Source: Xanthomonas cissicola (GTDB taxonomy: Bacteria > Pseudomonadota > Gammaproteobacteria > Xanthomonadales > Xanthomonadaceae). Taken from it: a stretch of DNA of 64,000 bases. How positions within the stretch are numbered: the stretch's first letter is position 1; each line of letters starts with the position of its first letter. Below the pieces are notes generated by a model. It worked only from the letters and a program-made list of their open reading frames with translations. It had not been told where the DNA came from and did no database searches. Positions 16,250 to 23,777 of this stretch are shown one piece after another. The position numbers and the translations under genes are program-made. Location: positions 1-64,000 of the forward strand of contig NZ_VZPL01000023.1 of NCBI RefSeq assembly GCF_008801575.1. Direction: 5' to 3'.

Positions 16250-18073
16250 ATGGCTCCTGCCTGTACCACAGTCCACCGCCGACGTGCTCCATTGGCCGCC
16301 GTCCTGATGCTCAGCCTCCTGCCAGTGTTGTCGCCACATGCCGACGCCGCCCAGGTCCCGTGGCATTCGCGCACGTTCAAATACGTCGCCGACAACAAGG
16401 ATCTCAAAGAGGTGCTGCGTGATTTGTCCGCCAGCCAGTCCATCGCCACCTGGATCTCGCCAGAAGTCACCGGTACGCTGAGCGGCAAATTCGAAACATC
16501 TCCGCAGAAATTCCTCGACGACCTGGCGGCCACCTACGGCTTCGTCTGGTACTACGATGGCGCCGTGCTCAGGATCTGGGGCGCAAACGAATCCAAGAGC
16601 GCGACCTTGAGTCTGGGGACCGCATCGACGAAGTCACTGCGCGACGCGCTTGCGCGCATGCGCCTGGACGATCCGCGCTTTCCGGTGCGTTACGACGAGA
16701 CCGCGCATGTGGCAGTGGTCTCCGGACCGCCAGGGTATGTGGATACCGTTTCGGCGATTGCCAAGCAGGTCGAGCAGGGCGCGCGTCAGCGCGATGCCAC
16801 CGAAGTGCAGGTGTTTCAGCTGCATTATGCGCAAGCGGCCGACCACACGACGCGCATCGGCGGTCAGGACGTGCAGATTCCAGGCATGGCCAGTCTGTTG
16901 CGCAGCATGTACGGCGCACGCGGCGCACCGGTCGCGGCAATACCGGGGCCTGGCGCCAACTTTGGCCGGGTACAGCCGATCGGCGGCGGGTCCTCCAACA
17001 CATTCGGCAATGCCGCACAGGGGCAAGGCGGCGGAGCCAGCGGCATCCTCGGGCTGCCTTCGTCCTGGTTCGGCGGGGCCTCGTCGTCCGATCGCGTACC
17101 GGTCAGCCCGCCGTTGCCCGGCAGTGGAACTGCTGCGACTGCGGGCTCGCCCGCCAGCGTCTGGCCGGAGCTCAGCAAGGGACGGCGCGACGAGTCCACT
17201 CCGATCGACGCCGGTGGCGGCGCGGAGCTGGCCTCCGATGCGCCGGTGATCGAAGCCGATCCGCGCACCAACACCATCCTGATCCGCGATCGACCCGAGC
17301 GGATGCAGAGCTATGGCACCCTGATCCAACAGTTGGATAACCGGCCCAAGTTGCTGCAGATCGATGCCACCATCATCGAGATCCGCGATGGCGCCATGCA
17401 GGATCTCGGTGTCGACTGGCGCTTCCACAGCCAGCACACGGACATACAGACCGGCAACGGCAGTGGCAGTCAGTTGGGCTTCAACGGCGCATTGAGCGGC
17501 GCTGCCACCGATGGCGCGACCACGCCGGCTGGGGGCACCTTGACGGCCGTGCTGGGAGACGCCGGACGCTACCTGATGACGCGCGTGTCGGCGTTGGAGA
17601 CGACCAACAAGGCGAAGATCGTGTCTTCGCCCCAGGTTGCGACGCTGGACAACGTCGAGGCGGTCATGGACCACAAGCAACAGGCATTCGTCCGGGTCAG
17701 CGGATACGCATCGGCCGATCTTTATAACCTCTCCGCCGGGGTGTCGTTGCGGGTATTGCCCAGCGTGGTGCCAGGCTCGCCGAACGGTCAGATGCGGCTG
17801 GATGTGCGTATTGAGGATGGCCAGCTTGGATCCAACACCGTGGACGGCATCCCGGTCATTACCTCCAGCGAGATCACGACCCAGGCCTTCGTCAATGAAG
17901 GGCAGAGCCTGCTAATTGCAGGGTACGCCTACGATGCTGACGAGACCGATCTGAATGCGGTTCCGGGCCTGTCGAAGATTCCGTTGCTCGGTAACCTGTT
18001 CAAGCACCGCCAAAAAAGTGGGTCACGCATGCAACGGCTGTTTCTGCTGACCCCGCATGTGGTGTCGCCCTGA
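16250..18073 (+). CDS. hrcC: HrcC, outer-membrane secretin
   Basis: This 607-residue protein has a signal peptide (about residues 1-33, ending near ADAA), N-terminal N0/N1/N3 ring domains, and a Gly/Ser-rich low-complexity insert at about 240-320. The C-terminal secretin beta-barrel includes VSSPQVATLDNVEAVMDHKQ and the closing VPGLSKIPLLGNLFKHR motif. It forms the outer-membrane ring. The start at 16250 was chosen because it directly precedes the signal peptide and has a GAGGG site upstream; the frame is open earlier. It is convergent with hpa1 across a 717-bp gap. Confidence 0.96.
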   Translation: MAPACTTVHRRRAPLAAVLMLSLLPVLSPHADAAQVPWHSRTFKYVADNKDLKEVLRDLSASQSIATWISPEVTGTLSGKFETSPQKFLDDLAATYGFVWYYDGAVLRIWGANESKSATLSLGTASTKSLRDALARMRLDDPRFPVRYDETAHVAVVSGPPGYVDTVSAIAKQVEQGARQRDATEVQVFQLHYAQAADHTTRIGGQDVQIPGMASLLRSMYGARGAPVAAIPGPGANFGRVQPIGGGSSNTFGNAAQGQGGGASGILGLPSSWFGGASSSDRVPVSPPLPGSGTAATAGSPASVWPELSKGRRDESTPIDAGGGAELASDAPVIEADPRTNTILIRDRPERMQSYGTLIQQLDNRPKLLQIDATIIEIRDGAMQDLGVDWRFHSQHTDIQTGNGSGSQLGFNGALSGAATDGATTPAGGTLTAVLGDAGRYLMTRVSALETTNKAKIVSSPQVATLDNVEAVMDHKQQAFVRVSGYASADLYNLSAGVSLRVLPSVVPGSPNGQMRLDVRIEDGQLGSNTVDGIPVITSSEITTQAFVNEGQSLLIAGYAYDADETDLNAVPGLSKIPLLGNLFKHRQKSGSRMQRLFLLTPHVVSP

Positions 18074-18790
18074 TGGATGGTGTGCGAAAAGCCATCGGTG
18101 GCAGCTGCGAGTGTCTGATACTCGGTGAATACCAAAGCCCGAATAAGGACGGGATTGTTTGAGAAATCATCAGACGGGCGATGCAATCGGCGTGCGTGTG
18201 TAGCGACTCAGAGCGCCCAAGACCACCGCCTGGATGATAATCGGGCGGCGCTGGGAATCTGTATGTGTCACTCGCACATGTTGGTTTTTATACGTGCCCC
18301 AGCCTGTCTGAGCGATCACATGGCAGTCGTGTCGCCTACGAGAGGCGGGTTGCTGGCAGTCAGCTCGGTATCTGGGGTAGACGATGAGGGGCCGTCTATG
18401 CCTTGAACTGAGCGCGATTGCGAGCGGGCGCATATCGACGGCCTGAGCCGACATCATTACGCATGGCCGGTGCGTGGGCGCAGCAGCCTCCAGTCGAGCG
18501 ATGATGGCGTGATGGTCTGCGATCGCACGCCGAAAAAATCACGCCAGCAACGAAGGTTCACTTGAGAAGGCGTGTCCCAGAACAAAAGATCTGGCGATTG
18601 ACTGACGCGTTGACGCCGGAACGGCGCTGCTCGCATGCCGATGGCTGTCTGTCGGGCACCTGTTGCGCGAAAAAGACAAGCGCGAGAATTGGTAGCGGAT
18701 GTACGCGGTTACAGCAATGAGAGCGCCTGCAGGCTGGCGCATGAAGCGACAACCTGCAGGCCGTGGCCGGTAGGGGCGACCAACAGTTCG
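18074..18790. other. 717-bp gap between convergent hrcC and hpa1
   Basis: No frame in this stretch has convincing codon use, start site or recognisable product. It is less GC-rich than its neighbours. No PIP box, tRNA or repeat is apparent. Confidence 0.6.
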
Positions 18791-19192
18791 TTACTGCATC
18801 GATCCGGTGTCGCTCGCAAGGCTGGTGCCGAGGCCGCCGCCGAAGCCACCACCAAAGCCGCCGCCGAAGCCACCACCATTCTGCGCCTGGAGAATGTCTC
18901 CGACGATATTCATCAGCATCTGGGTGTATTGCGAGGGGGAGCCGTTGGACTGACCGGCCTGCTGCGGATTGCCGCCCTGACCACCAGAGTCACTACCCTG
19001 GCCTTGACCCTGACCCTGCTCGGCATTGTTGCTCTGCTGAAGCAGGGCCATGATGAGCTGGGTCAGCAGCTGGTCCAGTTGCTGCTCCGAGATGCCCTGG
19101 TTGCCCTGGTTCGAACCAGATTGCGTGTTCTGGCTGGGGTCAACTTGAAAGAAGGACGAGTTGGCGCCGAGCTGTGTGTTCAAAGAATTCAT
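18791..19192 (-). CDS. hpa1: Hpa1 (XopA/HpaG), harpin
   Basis: This 133-residue secreted, heat-stable, Gly/Gln/Ser-rich protein has almost no aromatic residues outside its ends. It starts MNSLNTQLGANSSFFQVDP. A helical segment, LDQLLTQLIMALLQQ, is the known hypersensitivity-eliciting region. Residues about 109-124 carry GGGF repeats before the end SLASDTGSMQ. Harpins act at the plant surface and assist translocation. MNSL at 19192 is the conventional start, and another ATG is adjacent at 19195. Transcription comes from a perfect PIP promoter. Confidence 0.95.
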   Translation of the reverse strand: MNSLNTQLGANSSFFQVDPSQNTQSGSNQGNQGISEQQLDQLLTQLIMALLQQSNNAEQGQGQGQGSDSGGQGGNPQQAGQSNGSPSQYTQMLMNIVGDILQAQNGGGFGGGFGGGFGGGLGTSLASDTGSMQ

Positions 19193-19289
19193 CATGACGA
19201 TTCCTCTCTGATTAACTGGGATTTGTTTTTCGCTCAACTGCCGGGCGTAAGCAACGGCAGTTGTGGGGCGCGTTTTTCGCCCCGAATGA

Positions 19290-19351
19290 ACAGTAGAAGC
19301 GGCAGCCCGGTATCGCCAGAAATTTTGCGAAATTGCGCTTGTACGGGCGAA
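19290..19351 (-). promoter_or_regulatory. PIP box and -10 element for hpa1
   Basis: The minus strand has a perfect TTCGC-N15-TTCGC at 19351-19327. TACTGT (YANNNT) lies at 19295-19290, with 31 nt between them. The hpa1 ATG is about 97 bp further on. Confidence 0.92.
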
Positions 19352-19417
19352 GAAGGCCAGTGAAAAATGTTTTGGGATCGATAAAAAAATTCCGGGCGCG
19401 TGGCTGAAGGACGTTTT

Positions 19418-19479
19418 TTCGCTTGCCTGCTAAGTGTTTCGTCGGCCCTGAGTAAATCACGTACAGGTGGCGTTATGGT
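19418..19479 (+). promoter_or_regulatory. Imperfect PIP box and -10 element for hpa2
   Basis: The plus strand has TTCGC-N15-TTCGT at 19418-19442 and TATGGT (YANNNT) at 19474-19479, again 31 nt apart. The last base of the second half-site deviates from consensus. It lies 86 bp upstream of the hpa2 ATG and is divergent from the hpa1 promoter. Confidence 0.8.
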
Positions 19480-19565
19480 GCCGCCGTCGAGCGCTGTGGG
19501 TGGTTGTGTGCCGGCGCTCTACTCACCTGGAGACCTGTATTCAATCGAGATCGAGGTAACGGCAA

Positions 19566-20129
19566 ATGAGCGATTCAACGATCGCGTACCAGCATGTCGA
19601 TCAGCACTCCAATTGGCAGTTGGGGTTCTCGTCCGGGCCTTCGCCAAAACGACGCGTGCGCGCGAAAAGGTCCGGATGTGGTCGTCGGGCAGGAGCTGGT
19701 CCGCAGCGTATTTTGTTTGCAGCAGCACTGGCATGCGCGGCGCCTTTCGCGCGCGCGGATTGCTTCGAGGAGGCCGCCGGATATCAGCACGTCAACCCTT
19801 GGGTGCTGCGTGCCATTGCCTGGCAGGAATCGCGCGGTCGTGCCGACGCAATCCATCGCAACAACAACGGCACGGTTGATTACGGGAAGATGCAGATCAA
19901 CTCCATCCATCTGCGGCGCTTATCCAGCTACGGAATCTCCAGGGACGCATTGATGCATCCGTGCATCAGTGTGTATGTGGCAGCGTGGCGGTTGCGCGAG
20001 ATGACCAACAAATACGGAAATACCTGGGCTGCAGTAGGGGCCTACCATTCCGAAACGCCGGGGGAACGCGACAAGTATGCGCATGCCATTCACTCGATTC
20101 TGCTCAGGCGCGGTGTGATTGCCGAATAG
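19566..20129 (+). CDS. hpa2: Hpa2 (HpaH), lytic transglycosylase
   Basis: The 187-residue protein has a basic N-terminus, a hydrophobic signal segment at about residues 48-63 (ILFAAALACAAPFARA) and an SLT-type lysozyme-like domain. The catalytic glutamate is in AWQESRG (about residue 88), followed by GKMQINSIHL and AVGAYHSE. Hpa2 cuts peptidoglycan to let the injectisome through and is reported to aid translocation. An ATG nearer the signal segment is not available, so the long N-terminus is kept, although it is unusual. The gene is convergent with the xopM-like gene. Confidence 0.92.
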   Translation: MSDSTIAYQHVDQHSNWQLGFSSGPSPKRRVRAKRSGCGRRAGAGPQRILFAAALACAAPFARADCFEEAAGYQHVNPWVLRAIAWQESRGRADAIHRNNNGTVDYGKMQINSIHLRRLSSYGISRDALMHPCISVYVAAWRLREMTNKYGNTWAAVGAYHSETPGERDKYAHAIHSILLRRGVIAE

Positions 20130-20372
20130 CGCGAGTGCCACTGCAGGCGTGCGTAGATAGGTGCAGCCCAGGTGTGTGGAGAGGCCCGGGCATGAGGTGG
20201 CGCAGGATCGTGCAAGGCGGCGACACGCTGATACGAAAATATCTGCGGAAATAGCGCGTTTACCTTGTCGTCGCGCATGCGGTGATTGAAGTGAGGTCAA
20301 TCTCCGCCGTTCGTCGCCACCTAATGGATCTCAGTATGTGCTGGAGGCTGCGCGTGGAGCCATCACATAGCT

Positions 20373-20414
20373 GCCGCACACGCACTGCCGGTAATCCGGC
20401 AGTGCGTGTGCGGC
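20373..20414. terminator. 19-bp perfect hairpin between convergent hpa2 and xopM
   Basis: Arms at 20373-20391 and 20396-20414 are exact reverse complements with a TAAT loop. There is no T-tract on either side, so it is not a classical intrinsic terminator. Its place between two converging genes still suggests bidirectional termination or transcript-end protection. Confidence 0.6.
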
Positions 20415-20472
20415 GGTCGGATGCTGGCCTGACCGACGGCTGCTCGATGGCCACCGCGGCGCGCGGTCACGC

Positions 20473-22032
20473 TTACTCAGCTTGCGTGCGAGCTGCTTCG
20501 GCCTCGCGGACTGCCGCTGCAGCCTGCCAGGTGCCGGCAATGATCTTGTACTGCATGCCGGCGGCCATGCCGGACAACGCATTGGAGAGCAATGCGCTGC
20601 GTGCTGGCGACAAACCGAGCCAGGTGCCAATCATGTTGACGGCTGTACCAAATGCGATGCTGGAATTGATGGCGGCGGTGCGCGCGACAGAATGGTCCAT
20701 GACCCGCTCATAGTCCTCGCGCCTGGCCTTCAAGGTTGGTTCCCAGATCTGCTGCGTACCGGCTTCGTCGGCCTCGTGCTGGGTGACATGGAGCCAGTCT
20801 GCTGTCTCCAGGCCGACATTCAAGGCCGCGTTCACTGCCGCTTGCCGAAAGACGACGTTGGTCGCCTCTCCCATGTTGAAGGGCGACATCAATCCCGCCC
20901 AGCGCTGCCTGGCCGATGCAAAGTCTGGTAACTCCAGCTCATTGGATGCCAGGTTGGTCAGGACGTTGGCCATGGCGTAAAACCTGCCTGCACTGGTGAC
21001 GTGGGGATCGCTGACGCCACCGTTGGTCGGTGCCCGCATTCCCACCATGCGGAACGTCGCCTGGATGGCATCGCGGGCCGCTGCATAGGGGGCGATCTTG
21101 AGCTCACCGGCCAGCAGCCTGGCCGCCAGCTCCGGTCGGCCGGAGGCCTTGCCTGCAGCGCCTATGGCGATATTGCTCAAGATGCCGGCCGGCGCGAGCC
21201 GGGTGACCAGATCCGAGTAATGCTGCTGCTCGCTCCTCTTGTGGTGACGTTCGTCTTCGGACAGCGCTTCCCACTGCTCAAGATTAAGGTTGTGAAAGCC
21301 TCGGGCGGCGGCGTCGGGGTTGCGGTTCTCGCGGTTGCGCCGCAGCGTATGCAGCGCCAGATGCAGCGTACCCGACACCGCCTGCATGGCGACGACCGCT
21401 TCGGGTGGGAACTGGCGAAGGGCGGCAAACAGTCCTTTGCCCAGCAACTCGCGCACGAACGTGGTTGGGCCCACGGAGGTGGTCTGGTGCACGAGATGTC
21501 CCAGCGCAGCGCCCAGGTATTGTTTGTCGAAGCTGATCGGCAGTACACCACGCGCCGCAGCTGCGACCGCCATCGCGCTGGGTCCAAGGATGGTGGTGAC
21601 TCCACGGGTTTCACCTGCCCGGATCGAAGCGGCCAGTGTGCCTAAGCGCGCAGCGCCCGTCGCTGAGGTCGATGCATGCGCTTGGGAACCACGTTGTGCA
21701 GCGTGTTGCTGGGTACGTGACGGTGGAGCCGATGGTTCAAAGGAGTCTTCAGCGTCATAGAATCGCTCGCTGCTGCTGTCTTCCCCGCGCAGCGAAGCAT
21801 GCGGCCGCGGACTTCCATAGGGGGCAGACAGGTCTGCGTCGGTGGCGGCTTCATAACCGCTGTCGCTGCCTGCGCTATTGCGTCGTCCCGAAGGTCTGGG
21901 CGGCAGGGCGGATAAGGGGGAATCGATCCTAGGCGTCGATGTATCGTTGCGTTATTATGCCGGTATCTCTATCACAATGTTGCCGCTTGTCGCCTGCGGT
22001 TGCTGGGAGGTACTGGCTGAGGCGATCTTCAT
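20473..22032 (-). pseudogene. xopM: xopM-like type III effector with two consecutive in-frame stops
   Basis: The gene runs from ATG 22032 (GAGGA nine bases upstream) to the stop at 20473: 519 codons, about the size I recall for XopM. After 25 codons (MKIASASTSQQPQATSG...) the frame hits TAA TAA at 21957-21952, then stays open and effector-like for 492 codons. The N-terminal part is Ser/Thr/Gln-rich as in type III signals. Residues about 86-95 (SSSERFYDAED) resemble a FFAT motif for binding plant VAP proteins, as reported for XopM. The rest is a large helical domain. The first ATG after the stops is at 21573, which would remove both signal and FFAT. The name rests on context, length and motif. 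Confidence 0.7.
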
Positions 22033-23159
22033 CACGGCATGTCCTCGCGTTGGTGGGATATCGGCATGCGTCGCCCTCGGCTCGCATGCCGACTGATCGA
22101 TGGCGCCGGACGATGGGTACCTCATCAAGACGGGCGTGGCGGCGAGCGTCCCGATTGCAGTGTAAGATCGCTTCGCAGCCAGACGCGTCGATCGGGCGAT
22201 CATGCGTGATGTGCGGCACGCCGACCCGGCATGGTGCATATGCTGTGCTCAGCTGCCCTTGCAATGACGGCGTGACTTCTTCGCTCGCAATCGAGGCGCC
22301 AGGCGTACCTGCTATCCAGCGCCGCCTTGTGGTTTGTATCATCGTCGTCGGCGAGCTTGAAGTTCGCATAAATCCAGGGAATCTGGATGCGCGCCTTGCG
22401 AAACGCTCATTCCACATCCGAACAACCAATTCGCGTGTGCGGGCCAAATATGTTTGGTGCCGCGGCCGTCTTCGCACGGCCGAAGACAGGCGTGCGCGTC
22501 CTGGCAGCGTCGCGCGATGCATCAGTGGGGCCGACGCCGGCGCTCTGGTGCGGATCGATGGCGGTGTGGCGGGGTTCGCTTGTTTGAGCGATCGTCCGGG
22601 GCGCGTGGTGCGGACCTGCAAAGCAGGTGGCTGCATGAGATCGCTAAGCCAGCAAGCTGCAATCCCGCCAAGTTTTCAGACTTCCAAGGGATATCGAAGC
22701 CCGAACGGTTCAAGGCGAGTCCGATTCGTCTGCAGCCGGCCCACTACATAATGCAGTGCTGCTGTTGGCAGCAAACCAGACGCGTATCTTCAGCGTTGCC
22801 TGCGCAATGGGGTAAGGCGTCTAGGCTTACATTGCACCCGGCCGGGTGGGCTCAGCTTATCGCTACGCGGGTTATCCGAGTCGCCGGTAAGTGGCCGGAA
22901 GTCTGGGCCGCCGCTGCATAAGTGCCAGATCGTAGATCGATATGCTTTATAAACGGGCCTGGTGCTTAGGATTGGAAGCGTTCCGCAGGCCCCCTTATTC
23001 AGAGCATTCGGCCCGCCGCAGGGTGAGTGCGACGAACCGATGCCGTTTAGGGGTCGCAGCGTTTGGAGTGGCGCTCCGCGCATCGCGGATGACGTACCGC
23101 GATGCCATCGGTGCAAAGGTTGGCAGCAGCCGGGGCGATGTGCCAACTTCCAGATCAGA
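22033..23159. other. 1.1-kb gap at the outer edge of the hrp island
   Basis: No frame here looks like a real gene. The overlapping frames are Arg/Cys-rich shadows without ribosome-binding sites. A degenerate PIP-like pair (TTCGG-N15-TTCGC on the minus strand, 22422-22398) lacks a -10 element at the usual distance. The stretch probably represents island boundary sequence. Confidence 0.5.
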
Positions 23160-23501
23160 TCAAAGCATGTCCGGCGGCGGTGCGGTGGCCTTGGAGTGCT
23201 GCTTGCCGCGTGCATGTTCGATGGCAGTGCGCAGCTTGCGCGCAGCTCCGGTCACGGCAGAGGCCGTCGTTTCGGCGCTGTTGGTGGCTGCAATCGGCGG
23301 CAGGCCGGCGACGTGCGCTTCGATGCTGCAGGTTCGATCCGCCGCGCCGCCGCGCTGGCCGTTCTCATCACGCAAATGCACTTCCACCCGGGTGATGTCG
23401 CTGGCGAAATGCGCCAGCTGGGCGGTGCAGGTCTTTTCGACATGCGCCACAACAGACGGATCGTGCGGCACGTGCTTGTCGGTCTGGATCTGAATCTGCA
23501 T
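23160..23501 (-). CDS. Ribosome hibernation promoting factor (HPF/RaiA family)
   Basis: This 113-residue protein has the beta-alpha-beta fold of the sigma-54 modulation/HPF family: QIQTDKHVPHDPSVVAHVEKT, then DITRVEVHLRDENGQRGG. The C-terminal tail is basic and Lys/Arg-containing. The family binds the 30S subunit in stationary phase and blocks mRNA/tRNA sites. The sequence is shorter than long-form HPF and lacks a dimerisation domain. A clear Shine-Dalgarno (GGAGATCC) precedes the ATG at 23501. It is a monocistronic-looking gene outside the hrp island. Confidence 0.88.
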   Translation of the reverse strand: MQIQIQTDKHVPHDPSVVAHVEKTCTAQLAHFASDITRVEVHLRDENGQRGGAADRTCSIEAHVAGLPPIAATNSAETTASAVTGAARKLRTAIEHARGKQHSKATAPPPDML

Positions 23502-23777
23502 AGAGGATCTCCTTCGCGGTCATCCGCTGCGTCTGCCGCAGCGGTGGCTTGATTCTGCGTCAGCGGCGTGTTGTCGCAAAGTGACAACGCGGCATGCCCA
23601 TTCATGCGCTAGCAGGGTCCTCCTCCGCCATCGCCGCGGTGCGGCGAGATCGTCCGATCGGTTCGCGGACGCAGACTGCCGCGGCTGAATCACCGGCGCC
23701 GGGCGATCGGCTCGATCAAGGGCGGTGCCTTAAGATGCCGGCACCCGCGGTTGCCCGCGCCTGTTCGATGCCTGCCT

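Noticed and set aside
22398-22422. Degenerate PIP box (TTCGG-N15-TTCGC, minus strand) upstream of the xopM-like gene
   Set aside because: It has no YANNNT element 30-32 nt downstream and lies about 370 bp before the start; the five accepted PIP boxes all have the exact 31-nt spacing.
21939-22751. 270-codon plus-strand frame overlapping the xopM-like 5' end
   Set aside because: Arg/Cys-rich, no ribosome-binding site, no recognisable domain, and it overlaps the effector start antisense.
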